A stretch of 64,000 nt of DNA from an uncultured Desulfosarcina sp. (GCF_963668215.1 NZ_OY764190.1:1550001-1614000), one strand, 5' to 3'. Positions 29,385 to 37,946 are shown, counted from the stretch's first letter. The notes: generated from the letters alone by a model not told the origin. Numbers and translations: made by a program.

Positions 29385-30017
29385 ATGGAACAAGTCAACG
29401 AAATCACCAACATCATCGCCCTGACCATGGGAGCGGCCTGGGCCGCCGGCATCAACCTTTACGCGGCCATCGCCACCTTGGGCATCCTGGGTGTCACCGG
29501 CAACATGACCCTTCCGCCGGATTTACAGATCCTGGCCAACCCGCTGGTCATCGGCGCCGCCTGCCTGATGTTTGCCGTGGAGTTCGTGGCCGACAAGATG
29601 CCCGGCGTGGATACGGGTTGGGACACGATTCACACCTTCATCCGCATCCCGGCGGGCGCCCTGCTGGCCGCCGGGGCCGTTGGGGACATCAATCCTGCGG
29701 TCAGTCTGGCCGCTGCGCTGCTGGGAGGCACGCTGGCCGCCGGTACCCACGGCGCCAAAGCCGGCTCCCGGCTGCTGATCAACACCTCCCCGGAACCGTT
29801 CACCAACTGGACCGCCTCCATCGTGGAAGACATCATGGTCATCGGCGGCATCTGGACGGCGGTAAACCACCCCTGGCTTTTCATCGTCATGCTGGTCCTG
29901 TTCATTCTGCTGCTGATCTGGCTGCTCCCCAAACTGTGGCGGGGAATTAAAATGCTGGCCGCTAAAATCAAACAGTTGTTTACTCCCCGGCAGGCACCGC
30001 CGCCGCCAATAACCTGA
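29385..30017 (+). CDS. DUF4126 membrane protein
   Basis: The 210-residue protein is hydrophobic with about five membrane segments and the DUF4126 signature G-A-A-W-A-A-G-I-N-L-Y-A. A conserved small-residue stretch A-G-T-H-G-A-K-A-G-S-R-L follows near 120. The proline-rich tail ends P-P-P-P. No function is known. GGAGAGGAT precedes the ATG. It is probably co-transcribed with the YihY and LysE-family genes. Confidence 0.83.
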   Translation: MEQVNEITNIIALTMGAAWAAGINLYAAIATLGILGVTGNMTLPPDLQILANPLVIGAACLMFAVEFVADKMPGVDTGWDTIHTFIRIPAGALLAAGAVGDINPAVSLAAALLGGTLAAGTHGAKAGSRLLINTSPEPFTNWTASIVEDIMVIGGIWTAVNHPWLFIVMLVLFILLLIWLLPKLWRGIKMLAAKIKQLFTPRQAPPPPIT

Positions 30018-30030
30018 ACGATAAAAGCCC

Positions 30031-30666
30031 ATGTCCCTGTTTATCACCCTGTTTGTGACCTCCTTTATCGTTGCACTCTCCGGCGCCGTCATGCCCGGAC
30101 CGCTGCTGACGGTCACCATCAGCGAAAGCCCCCGACGGGGAATGATGACCGGCCCGCTTTTAATCGTCGGCCATGCCGTTTTAGAACTGGCGCTGGTGCT
30201 GGCCCTGCTCATGGGTCTGGCACCGGTGCTGAAGATGAAACCGGTCTTTATCGTCATCGCCCTGGCCGGTTCGGCGGTCTTGCTCTGGATGGGCGTCGGC
30301 ATGCTCAAATCCCTGCCGACCATGGTTCTGACGACAGCCGACGATAACGCCAGGGGCAACAACCTGATTCTGTCCGGCATTTTGATGAGCCTGGCCAATC
30401 CTTACTGGAGCATCTGGTGGGCCACCATCGGGTTGGGATACATTCTGCACAGCATGGATGCCGGCGTTATGGGGGTGGTGGCCTTTTTCAGCGGCCACAT
30501 TCTGGGGGATCTGTTCTGGTATGCCGCCGTCAGCGCGGCGGTCTGGAAAGGCCGCAAACTGCTGTCCGACCGCAGCTACCGCATTCTCATCGGCAGTTGC
30601 GCCCTTTTTCTCATCGCCTTTTCATTTCTTTTCGCATTCTCCGGAGTCCGGAAGCTCATCTCCTGA
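30031..30666 (+). CDS. LysE-family exporter
   Basis: The 211-residue protein has about six membrane segments and the LysE/RhtB motif G-A-V-M-P-G-P-L-L-T-V-T near residue 20, with a second signature S-L-A-N-P-Y-W-S-I-W-W near 120. Members export amino acids or related small molecules. It begins 13 bases after the DUF4126 stop, with a weak ribosome binding site, so translation may depend on coupling. Confidence 0.88.
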   Translation: MSLFITLFVTSFIVALSGAVMPGPLLTVTISESPRRGMMTGPLLIVGHAVLELALVLALLMGLAPVLKMKPVFIVIALAGSAVLLWMGVGMLKSLPTMVLTTADDNARGNNLILSGILMSLANPYWSIWWATIGLGYILHSMDAGVMGVVAFFSGHILGDLFWYAAVSAAVWKGRKLLSDRSYRILIGSCALFLIAFSFLFAFSGVRKLIS

Positions 30667-30878
30667 CGCATTGATCGTTTCGAGGCCCCCCAACGGCTTC
30701 CGGGTGATCATCCGATTTCTTTCTTCTTCATTTTCAGCCCCGAACGGCCGAATAACAAAGTATGGGATTGATGCGTTCGCTTCCGCTGCCAAAAGGGCAT
30801 CATGTACATTAAGGCGAAACTCAATAATTATTTATATTAAAAAATATCAAATGAATAAATTTTTTGAAAAACTACCAA

Positions 30879-30907
30879 TTGACAAATTTTACGTTTAAAA
30901 GTACATT
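30879..30907 (+). promoter_or_regulatory. Candidate sigma-70 promoter in the 30667-30995 gap
   Basis: TTGACA (30879-30884), 17 bases, then TACATT (30902-30907) lies in an AT-rich stretch about 90 bases before the next gene. A GTAC-ATTT-GTAC palindrome (30901-30912) overlaps the -10. The rest of this 330-base gap holds nothing else I can identify. Confidence 0.55.
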
Positions 30908-30995
30908 TGTACAAACCTTCTAAGATTGCCGCCGAGGGGCGTTGGCGCAAAACCACCCCAGAAGCAGGCAAGACCGCTTTTCCTCAGGAGTTGCC

Positions 30996-31409
30996 ATGGA
31001 AAACACACACGCATATAAGTGGGTCGTCATTCTTTTCTTTGGTGTCGTGGGCATCATGTTCAGCGCCTCAATGATCTACCTGGCTACCGGCAATGTGGAT
31101 CCGACCACCTTTTTCGGCCGTAAAATAACCTTGCCGAAAACCGATAAAGCCAGTGCCGGTTTCTCCAAAGAAACCCGTGTCCTCGAGCTGGGCAAGCAGG
31201 TGGTCATCGGCAACCGCATCTTCACGTACAAAGGGTGCCAGGATGACGCGATCCGCTTCGACGTCATCATTCCCGAAATCGACCGCCAGTACCCCTACCC
31301 GTTCAAGATCGACATCCGCCAGTCCAGAAACGGATTCGAAGTCGCCGGCATCTGGCTGCAGCTGGTAACCGTCCGCGACAACTTCGTGAGCCTGAGAACC
31401 CCGATCTGA
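30996..31409 (+). CDS. Uncharacterised single-pass membrane protein
   Basis: I do not recognise the family. The 137-residue product has an N-terminal membrane helix (about 9-31, V-V-I-L-F-F-G-V-V-G-I-M-F) and a soluble part with alternating beta-like strands and one cysteine (in Y-K-G-C-Q-D-D). The ATG at 30996 has AGGAG upstream and is preferred over an earlier in-frame start at 30942. It is monocistronic behind a good promoter and convergent with the DAHP synthase gene. Confidence 0.7.
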   Translation: MENTHAYKWVVILFFGVVGIMFSASMIYLATGNVDPTTFFGRKITLPKTDKASAGFSKETRVLELGKQVVIGNRIFTYKGCQDDAIRFDVIIPEIDRQYPYPFKIDIRQSRNGFEVAGIWLQLVTVRDNFVSLRTPI

Positions 31410-31441
31410 CCCAATCCCCTGCCTGGCGCCGGTGTTGTACT

Positions 31442-32533
31442 TCAGGCGACTTTATATCGACCGGAATAATTGTTCCCATCGGATGCACGCATGTCGGCCA
31501 ACTGATCGTGGGCCGATAAAATCAACCGTTCGGTCGTTTCCCAATCGATGCAGGCATCGGTGATGGACACTCCGTATTGCAGGGTCTGCAAATCTCCCGT
31601 GTTCTTCTGATTGCCTGCTGCAAGATTGCTCTCCAGCATCATGCCGATGATGGCGTCGTTGCCGTCCAGGCGCTGGTTGATGACATCCTGCCATACCGAC
31701 GCCTGAAGGGCGTGTTCTTTTCTGGAATTGCCGTGGGAACAGTCGACTACAATCGCCCGGACCACCCCTTTGGCCTCCAGGATCGCCCGTGCCTCGCCGA
31801 TGCTGACCGAATCGTAGTTGGGGCGTGATCCGCCGCGCAGCACCAGATGGGCATGAGGATTGCCGGTTGTGACGACGCTGCAAGACTTTCCGTCGGGATC
31901 GATGCCCAGAAAATGCTGGGGTGATCCGGCGGCGATCATGGCATTGACTGCCGTGGACAGTTCGCCGTCCGTACAGTTTTTGAATCCGACGGGCATGGAA
32001 AGGCCGCTGGCCATCTCCCTATGGGTCTGTGATTCGGTGGTGCGCGCGCCGATGGCGGCCCAGCAGACCAGTCCGGCAATGTATTGGGGAACGATGGGGT
32101 CCAGCAGTTCCGTGGCTGTGGGCAGGCCTATGTCGGTAATGTCCAGCAAAAGGCGCCGCGCCCTTTTCAGCCCGGCATTGATATCGTAGCTCCCGTCCAG
32201 CCGGGGATCATTGATCAGGCCCTTCCAGCCGACATTGGTGCGCGGTTTTTCAAAATAGACCCGCATGACCAGCAGCATGGTTTCCGCAACCCTTGCGCTC
32301 AATTCGCCCAGCCGGCGGGCATAATCCATGGCCGCCGCCTCGTCGTGGATGGAGCAGGGGCCGGTAATCACCAGCATCCGGGAATCCTTGCCGTCCAGGA
32401 TGTCGGCAATCGCCTTGCGCCCGTCCACCACCGTGCGGTAGGACGCTTCGGTCAGGGGAAGCGCTTCCTTGAGTTGAGCAGGTGAAATCAGCGGTTCGAA
32501 TTTCGCTACACGAATGTCATAGGTCTTTTGCAT
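31442..32533 (-). CDS. aroF: 3-deoxy-7-phosphoheptulonate (DAHP) synthase, class I
   Basis: The 363-residue enzyme condenses PEP with erythrose 4-phosphate, the entry step of aromatic amino acid synthesis. It matches AroF/AroG/AroH: I-T-G-P-C-S-I-H-D, F-E-K-P-R-T-x-x-G-W-K-G, A-I-G-A-R-T-T-E-S-Q-x-H-R and D-C-S-H-G-N-S, with the metal-site cysteine (in GPCSIHD) and histidines. The symbol is generic; which of the three isozymes it resembles in feedback is not certain. The leader contains an attenuator with a Tyr/Phe-rich peptide, indicating control by charged tRNA-Tyr and/or tRNA-Phe. The start has AAAGGAG upstream. Confidence 0.95.
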   Translation of the reverse strand: MQKTYDIRVAKFEPLISPAQLKEALPLTEASYRTVVDGRKAIADILDGKDSRMLVITGPCSIHDEAAAMDYARRLGELSARVAETMLLVMRVYFEKPRTNVGWKGLINDPRLDGSYDINAGLKRARRLLLDITDIGLPTATELLDPIVPQYIAGLVCWAAIGARTTESQTHREMASGLSMPVGFKNCTDGELSTAVNAMIAAGSPQHFLGIDPDGKSCSVVTTGNPHAHLVLRGGSRPNYDSVSIGEARAILEAKGVVRAIVVDCSHGNSRKEHALQASVWQDVINQRLDGNDAIIGMMLESNLAAGNQKNTGDLQTLQYGVSITDACIDWETTERLILSAHDQLADMRASDGNNYSGRYKVA

Positions 32534-32575
32534 GCCGATACTCCTTTCCGGTTTTCAATGGTGTTCCACAAATAA

Positions 32576-32607
32576 AAAAGCCGCAGGCTTTTTTGCCTGC
32601 GGCTTTT
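32576..32607 (-). terminator. Attenuator terminator upstream of the DAHP synthase gene
   Basis: The minus-strand transcript forms a 13-base-pair stem, AAAAGCCGCAGGC with GCCTGCGGCTTTT, closed by a six-base loop and followed by a U-rich run. It ends about 42 bases before the gene. Its 5' arm CCGCAGGC can alternatively pair with GCCTGTGG at the end of the leader peptide (within 32639-32648), giving an antiterminator. Confidence 0.88.
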
Positions 32608-32630
32608 ACGCTTTTCTTGTTATCGGAAAA

Positions 32631-32711
32631 TCAGCGGACCACAGGCGCACCTCGGCTGCAATAAAAATAATAACCGAAATAGATTGCGTTTGTGGCTGCT
32701 GTGCGAAGCAT
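32631..32711 (-). CDS. Tyr/Phe-rich attenuator leader peptide of the DAHP synthase gene
   Basis: This 26-codon ORF on the minus strand runs from ATG at 32711 to TGA at 32631. Residues 11-17 read Y-F-G-Y-Y-F-Y, so five of seven codons are Tyr or Phe beside a further Tyr. Segment 1 (32686-32695, CCACAAACGC) lies just before these codons and can pair with segment 2 (32639-32648, GCGCCTGTGG), which lies just before the stop. Segment 2 can instead pair with the terminator 5' arm. This is the classic arrangement in which stalling at uncharged tRNA codons favours antitermination. I could not see a strong ribosome binding site. Confidence 0.8.
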   Translation of the reverse strand: MLRTAATNAIYFGYYFYCSRGAPVVR

Positions 32712-32783
32712 TCCGATATCCCTTTTTGGATCGAATTACCCAGCAACTATCACAGGTTTTCCGAACATGCAAACCTTAAAAAC

Positions 32784-32814
32784 AATTCAGGCCGCCCAGA
32801 AGGCAGCCTGAATT
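32784..32814 (-). terminator. Terminator after the fadN-thiolase operon
   Basis: AATTCAGGC (32784-32792) and GCCTGAATT (32806-32814) form a 9-base-pair stem that continues inward through a TGCC/GGCG pairing. On the minus strand it is followed by GTTTTTAA. It lies about 20 bases after the thiolase stop and separates that operon from the DAHP synthase leader. Confidence 0.85.
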
Positions 32815-32834
32815 ATTTTTATTGGCAATGATTT

Positions 32835-34019
32835 TTAATCACAAAGTTCGAACAGCGCCGCGGCTCCCATGCCGCCGCCGATGCACATGGACTCCACGCC
32901 GTATTTGACGCCCTTGCGCTGCATGTTCGCCAGCAGGGTCGCACAAAGCTTGGCGCCGGTGCATCCCAAGGGGTGGCCAAGAGCGATGGCGCCGCCATTG
33001 ATGTTGATGATATCCATGCTGTTCTCGAGGCCCAACTCGCGGATGCAGTACAGGGCCTGGGAAGCAAAGGCCTCGTTGATTTCCCAGAGGCCGATGTCGC
33101 TGGTCTTCATGCCGGCCAGATCCAGCAGCTTGGGAATGGCATAGCGGGGGCCCACGCCCATTTCATCCGGCTCGCAGCCTACGGTGGTGTACATCTTCAG
33201 CTTGGCGATGGGCTTGAGGCCATATTTTTTAACGGCTTCTTCGCTGGCGATGATGCTGGCCGCCGCGCCGTCGGTGGTCTGGGAGGAGTTGCCGGCGGTG
33301 ACCGATCCACCAGCGGCAAATACGGCCCGGAGTTTGGCCAATCCTTCCAGGGTCGTGGTGGCGCGGACGCCGTCGTCGAAATCCTGGAGGAAGGTCTCTT
33401 TTTTATAGGTGCCGTTTTCCTGGAGGACGAACTTGGCCGCCGGAGTGGGCACGATCTCGGTGAACAGGCCTTCCTTCTGGGCCTTTGTGGCTCTCATCTG
33501 CGATTCGTAGGCAAAGGCATCCTGGTCCTCGCGGGTGACGTTGTAGCGGTTGGCCACGTTCTCCGCGGTGATGCCCATAGAGCAGTACAGATCCGCCTGG
33601 GCCCGGCAGTGTTCGGGATGAGGGCGGGGCAGATTGCCGCCCATGGGAACATAGGTCATGGACTCCACACCGCCGCCCATGGTCATTTCGGACCAGCCGG
33701 CCATGACCCGCAGGGAGGCCAGGGCGATGGCTTCCAGACCGGAAGAGCAGAAGCGGTTGACGGTAGCGCCGGAAACCTGAATGGGAAAGCCGGCGATCTG
33801 GTTGGCCAGCCGGCCGATGTTGAGCCCCTGTTCCGCCTCGGGAAAGGAGCAGCCGATCATGACATCATCGATATCCTTGGGTTCGATGGAGCCGGTTTTT
33901 TCGATCGCAGCCTTCATGATGAAGGAGAGCAGGTCTTCGGGGCGGGTATCTTTCAGAGCCCCTTTGCCGCGCCGGCAGCCGGGCGTCCTGACGGACGAAA
34001 CGATATATGCATCTCTCAT
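32835..34019 (-). CDS. fadA: Acetyl-CoA C-acyltransferase (3-ketoacyl-CoA thiolase)
   Basis: The 394-residue thiolase cleaves 3-ketoacyl-CoA with CoA in the last step of beta-oxidation. The nucleophilic cysteine is in N-R-F-C-S-S-G, and the catalytic His and Cys are in G-H-P-L-G-C-T-G and C-I-G-G-G-M-G. N-E-A-F-A is present. It lies 15 bases downstream of the FadN-type gene in the same order as Bacillus fadN-fadA. Confidence 0.94.
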   Translation of the reverse strand: MRDAYIVSSVRTPGCRRGKGALKDTRPEDLLSFIMKAAIEKTGSIEPKDIDDVMIGCSFPEAEQGLNIGRLANQIAGFPIQVSGATVNRFCSSGLEAIALASLRVMAGWSEMTMGGGVESMTYVPMGGNLPRPHPEHCRAQADLYCSMGITAENVANRYNVTREDQDAFAYESQMRATKAQKEGLFTEIVPTPAAKFVLQENGTYKKETFLQDFDDGVRATTTLEGLAKLRAVFAAGGSVTAGNSSQTTDGAAASIIASEEAVKKYGLKPIAKLKMYTTVGCEPDEMGVGPRYAIPKLLDLAGMKTSDIGLWEINEAFASQALYCIRELGLENSMDIININGGAIALGHPLGCTGAKLCATLLANMQRKGVKYGVESMCIGGGMGAAALFELCD

Positions 34020-34034
34020 TGTGAGTCCTCCTTT

Positions 34035-36440
34035 TTAATTTCTAAGGGGCTTGCCGGTGGTCAGCATGTGCTCAATCCTGGCAAGGGTCTTTTCCTCTTT
34101 CAGAAAATCGATAAACGTTTCTCTTTCCAGGTTGAGAATCACCTCTTCATCCACAAAGCTGTTGGTGCGCACATCGCCGCCGCTGATCACGGTTGCGATC
34201 CGTTTGGCCAAAAACACGTCGTATTCGCTGACGTACTTGGCCGACTGCATATTAAACAGCTCGGCGGCGATCATGCCCTGGGCTGCTGCGCCGAAGACCT
34301 TGATGGGACGTCGTACCGGCGGTGCGTAGCCTTCATCGACCATCTTGAGGACCTCTTTCTTGGCTTCCCCAATGAGATAGTCGCGGTTGAACACGATGCG
34401 ATCTTTGGGGCCGAGGAAGCCGTTGGCGCGGGCTTCGGCGGCCGACATGGAGACTTTGGCCATGGCAATGGCCATGAAGGTCGGAACGAAGAACTTGGCC
34501 AGATCCACATCCGTCACCGGTGCGGGGATGTCGCCGGTCATTTTCTTCCACAGGTTGAGGCAGCCGCCACCGCCGGGCAGCAGTCCGACGCCGATTTCCA
34601 CCAGCCCCATGTAAAGCTCCGAATGAGCCACGATCCGGTCCGCGGCCAGGCAGACTTCGCATCCACCGCCCAGCGCCAGGCCGAAGGGTGCGGCCACCAC
34701 CGGGAAAGGCGAGTATTTTTCGAGCTGCACGACCCTGTGAAGTTCGCGGATCATGGCTTCCACCTGATCGAGCTGGTTCTCTTTTGCTGCCATGCCGACC
34801 TGTTTCAGGTCGGCACCAGCCGAAAACGCTCCGGGCATGCCGCCGGCCTGGTTGCCAAGAACCATACCGACGCCGTTGGCGTCCACGTAATCCAGGGACT
34901 CGCCCATGAAGGTAATCAATTCGCCGTTTAACGCATTCATCTTGGTGTGGAACTCACAGCAGAAAACACCGTCACCGAGATCCACCAGAGAGGCGGAGCT
35001 GCAGCTCTTGACGGTTTTGTTGTCAGCCTTGAGGCCCGCCAGGGAAATGATATTTTCGCTGATTTTTACCGGCTGGTAGGCGGAGGCGGCAAAATCGTAA
35101 AAATAGGGCTTGCCGTTTTCCGTTTTGTAAAAATTGTCATTGCCGGCAGCCAGCATGGCTTTGACGGATTCGGGAACGGTCAGTCCGTCAGCTTCCATTT
35201 TGGCCACGGACTCTTTCACGCCGATGGCATCCCAGGTCTCGAAGGGGCCCATCTCGAAGTTGAAGCCCCATTTCATGGCATTGTCGATCTCCACGATGGT
35301 GTCGGAGATTTCCGGGATCCGGTTGGCGGCATAGATCAGGTTGGCGGAGATCGCTTTCCAGGCAAACTTGGCGCCCTTGTCGTCGCCGTATACTACGGCC
35401 TTCATCTTCTCAGGCAGGGTTTTGGCGGCCTTGGCGGCGGCCAGGCAGGGCAATTCCACCTTGCCGTACTCGCCATGTTCCATGGTGGCCGGATCGATGA
35501 CCTTGCGGATTTTTTTCCATTCGGGGGTCAGGTCAGTTTTATAGAAGCCGACCTTGGTCTTTTTCCCCAGCATTTTGCCTTCGATCATCTTGCCCACGAA
35601 TTCGGGCATGACGAAATCGGCCCGGGCCTCGTCTTCGGTGACCAGGTCATAGGTATTCTTGGCCACGTGGGCCAGGGTGTCCAGGCCGACCAGATCGGCG
35701 GTCTTGAACATGGCAGTTTTGGGGCGGCCCATGGCCGGGCCGAACAGGGCGTCGACCTCGGGGATCGTCATACCGTCTTCCAGCATCAGCTGCATGGTTT
35801 TGACCATGCCCTGGACGCCGATGCGGTTGCCCACGAAATTGGGGGTATCCTTGGCCCAGACGATGCCTTTGCCCAGGACCCGCTCACCGTAGTCGGCCAT
35901 GAAATCCAGAACCTCGGGAAGGGTTTCTTCTCCGGGGATGATCTCCAGAAGTTTCATGTAGCGGACAGGATTGAAAAAGTGGGTTCCCAGAAAATGCTGT
36001 TTGAATTCGGCGCCGAGGCCTTCGCTCATGCTCTTCAGCGGAATTCCGGAGGTGTTCGAAGAAACAATGGCGCCCGGTTTTTTTACCGGTTCGATGCGTT
36101 TGAGCAGTTCCTGCTTGATCTTCAGATTCTCGACGACCACTTCCACAATCCAGTCGCATTCGGCCAGTTTGTCGAAGTCATCCTCGAGATTGCCAATGGA
36201 AATCAGATCGGCATCCTTGGGCTGCATGAGCAACGCCGGCCGGGACATGAGAACCGTATCCATTCCGGCTTTGGCGATCCGGTTCCTGGCGACCGGGTTG
36301 TTTTTCTCCTCGTCCTTGAGATCGAACGGAACGATGTCCAGCAACAGCGTTTTCACGCCGGCGCTGGCCAGGAGCGCCGCAATGCCGCCGCCCATCACAC
36401 CGCTTCCGATGACCGCTGCCTTCCTGATTTTTCTGGTCAT
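34035..36440 (-). CDS. fadN: 3-hydroxyacyl-CoA dehydrogenase/enoyl-CoA hydratase, FadN type
   Basis: The 801-residue enzyme has the dehydrogenase first: NAD-binding G-S-G-V-M-G-G-G-I-A-A (about 12-22), the 3HCDH C-terminal domains, then a crotonase-like region near 490-680 with G-N-Q-A-G-G-M-P-G-A-F-S-A-G-A-D-L. This order, dehydrogenase before hydratase, is that of B. subtilis FadN and opposite to E. coli FadB. The ATG at 36440 follows AGGAGGG. The operon promoter carries a FadR-like operator and its leader a long hairpin. Confidence 0.92.
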   Translation of the reverse strand: MTRKIRKAAVIGSGVMGGGIAALLASAGVKTLLLDIVPFDLKDEEKNNPVARNRIAKAGMDTVLMSRPALLMQPKDADLISIGNLEDDFDKLAECDWIVEVVVENLKIKQELLKRIEPVKKPGAIVSSNTSGIPLKSMSEGLGAEFKQHFLGTHFFNPVRYMKLLEIIPGEETLPEVLDFMADYGERVLGKGIVWAKDTPNFVGNRIGVQGMVKTMQLMLEDGMTIPEVDALFGPAMGRPKTAMFKTADLVGLDTLAHVAKNTYDLVTEDEARADFVMPEFVGKMIEGKMLGKKTKVGFYKTDLTPEWKKIRKVIDPATMEHGEYGKVELPCLAAAKAAKTLPEKMKAVVYGDDKGAKFAWKAISANLIYAANRIPEISDTIVEIDNAMKWGFNFEMGPFETWDAIGVKESVAKMEADGLTVPESVKAMLAAGNDNFYKTENGKPYFYDFAASAYQPVKISENIISLAGLKADNKTVKSCSSASLVDLGDGVFCCEFHTKMNALNGELITFMGESLDYVDANGVGMVLGNQAGGMPGAFSAGADLKQVGMAAKENQLDQVEAMIRELHRVVQLEKYSPFPVVAAPFGLALGGGCEVCLAADRIVAHSELYMGLVEIGVGLLPGGGGCLNLWKKMTGDIPAPVTDVDLAKFFVPTFMAIAMAKVSMSAAEARANGFLGPKDRIVFNRDYLIGEAKKEVLKMVDEGYAPPVRRPIKVFGAAAQGMIAAELFNMQSAKYVSEYDVFLAKRIATVISGGDVRTNSFVDEEVILNLERETFIDFLKEEKTLARIEHMLTTGKPLRN

Positions 36441-36496
36441 AATACCCTCCTGCAAATTGAAGTTGCCTTAGTTTCTATACCGGAAAAGGCTTTGGA

Positions 36497-36612
36497 TTCG
36501 CTCAACCCTGCCCGGCCCAAACAAGATCCCGGACACAATGCTGGATTCTGGATACAGTTATGGACTTTGTTGATAACCAAGGCCTCGATGGATCCAGACA
36601 AGGTTGAGCGAA
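36497..36612 (-). repeat. Long imperfect inverted repeat in the fadN 5' leader
   Basis: TTCGCTCAACC (36497-36507) and GGTTGAGCGAA (36602-36612) are perfect 11-base arms, and pairing continues inward with mismatches (CTGCCCGGCCC against GGATCCAGACA). The element lies between the promoter and the fadN start, so the mRNA would carry a hairpin of about 116 nucleotides. It resembles the other long hairpins in this window in size but not clearly in sequence. Confidence 0.7.
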
Positions 36613-36626
36613 AATAAAACCCTTTA

Positions 36627-36671
36627 TGAATGAACGCTCATTCATTTACCAAGGAAGCCCCTCCCTGTCAA
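36627..36671 (-). promoter_or_regulatory. fadN promoter with FadR-type operator
   Basis: On the minus strand TTGACA (36671-36666) is followed 17 bases later by TAAATG, a weak -10. Overlapping the start region is TGAATGAACGCTCATTCA (36627-36644), a near-perfect 7+4+7 palindrome. It fits the TGAATGA-N4-TCATTCA core published for the TetR-family FadR of Bacillus. No FadR homologue is recognised in the window apart from the TetR at 18.6-19.2 kb, whose own operators look different. The remaining gap (36645-36994) holds an AT-rich stretch and nothing else identified. Confidence 0.7.
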
Positions 36672-36994
36672 GCCTTAAACGTTGCCAACGTCAACTTCGG
36701 ATCGGTTTCTTCAGAGTAACCTATGATTATAAATAATTATATTATGGGACAAGGCCGACACCACCCGAATCGGGAAGCCCGGCCCAAGCCCCCAACAAGA
36801 AAATGAATTAAAATTCACAGAATTAAGGAAGTCCGGCGCATCATGGGTTATGGTTCTAAAATCGTCTCTGATTTGTCTTTTTTGAAAAACACAATAATTG
36901 GAAATTGTTCGGGAAGAAAAAACCATTTTCAGACATCCCGGAAAGTTACCGGGCACTGGATTCAACTTTTGAATATTGATGAATGAATATTCAG

Positions 36995-37741
36995 TCAGGG
37001 AATCGTCCGGCCATCGGCAAAGGAAGGTTCGTGCAGCGGCAGCAGGATATCGGCGCTGGCCTTGACGTTTAGCATGATATCATAAGCTTCATAGGCATTC
37101 ACATGGGTGCCTGGAGGAATCACCTCCATTTCCATGGCCCGAATCTGTTTGGGCGGAAAAAAGTTTTCGTTGATCACGCAGAATCCGGTGATGGCCGCCG
37201 TACCGCCGGCCGTTTCCACCAGCACGGTCAAGCCGCCTTCGGTATGGACCGGCGTGTGCATCACCCGGATTCCGTCCACGATCTCGCCGTCAGCCTCAAC
37301 GAGCCGAATCTGCCCGTTCTCCTCCACATCTTCGATATAGTCTTCCACGTATCTGAAATCCAGGGGGTGCGGGTTATGGATATGGTCCAGTTCCTTGGGG
37401 TGAACGTAAATTTCCGCGTTGCTGCATTTATAGTCGTTCTCGCAATGGTCATTGTGGAGGTGGGTGTGGATCACGGTATCGATGCGCTCCGGCGTCAGCC
37501 CGAATTGCGCCAGACCCTCTTCAAAGGTGAAGATTTTCCCGCCAATGGCCTGTTCCCGGTCCGCCGAGCACACCGGATTCATTTCGCCCGTATCCACGAT
37601 GATGGTACGCTGTCCGCCTTCCAGATACCAGCAGTAAATGGGGATGGTATAAGGCTTGCCGTAATCGTGCTGGTAGGTCATCATACCCTTGTCGAACTGT
37701 TTGGTGCCCATGACGATGGGGTGAATGCGATATCGGGTCAT
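36995..37741 (-). CDS. Metallo-beta-lactamase-fold protein, N-acyl-homoserine-lactonase-like
   Basis: The 248-residue protein has the motif HTHLHNDHC (HxHxDH type, with Asn before Asp-His) near 92-100, a later His in T-P-V-H-T-E-G-G and a terminal His in L-P-L-H-E-P. The overall layout matches the AttM/AhlD group of lactonases, which open acyl-homoserine lactone rings, although many homologues act on other lactones or esters. It starts behind GAGGA. Its stop region overlaps an imperfect FadR-like palindrome (36980-36997). Confidence 0.82.
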   Translation of the reverse strand: MTRYRIHPIVMGTKQFDKGMMTYQHDYGKPYTIPIYCWYLEGGQRTIIVDTGEMNPVCSADREQAIGGKIFTFEEGLAQFGLTPERIDTVIHTHLHNDHCENDYKCSNAEIYVHPKELDHIHNPHPLDFRYVEDYIEDVEENGQIRLVEADGEIVDGIRVMHTPVHTEGGLTVLVETAGGTAAITGFCVINENFFPPKQIRAMEMEVIPPGTHVNAYEAYDIMLNVKASADILLPLHEPSFADGRTIP

Positions 37742-37882
37742 CGGTAGCGTTCCTCTTTTCCAGGGAGATGGTTGAATCGAGCAGATATCGGTTTTGTGCG
37801 AATTCTTCGATGTCGGGTTGCCCGTACTTTAAGCCAGATGTCCCCTGCGCGTCAATGCGTTCGCCGGCTTTCCGTTCCCCTG

Positions 37883-37911
37883 TTGACACCTTCCCCGTTG
37901 CCACTTATACA
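37883..37911 (+). promoter_or_regulatory. Strong sigma-70-like promoter
   Basis: A consensus TTGACA (37883-37888), an ideal 17-base spacer and TATACA (37906-37911) stand 36 bases before the ATG of the next gene. This predicts a short leader of about 30 nucleotides. Confidence 0.75.
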
Positions 37912-37946
37912 AGAGCCCAATGATAACAATGACAAAGGAAGCTTAT

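Noticed and set aside
34947..36617. Long plus-strand open frame (556 codons) opposite fadN
   Set aside because: The minus-strand FadN reading is unambiguous, and the antisense translation is a compositional shadow.
36711..36965. Open frame of 84 codons in the fadN upstream gap
   Set aside because: No ribosome binding site, AT-rich composition and no recognisable sequence.
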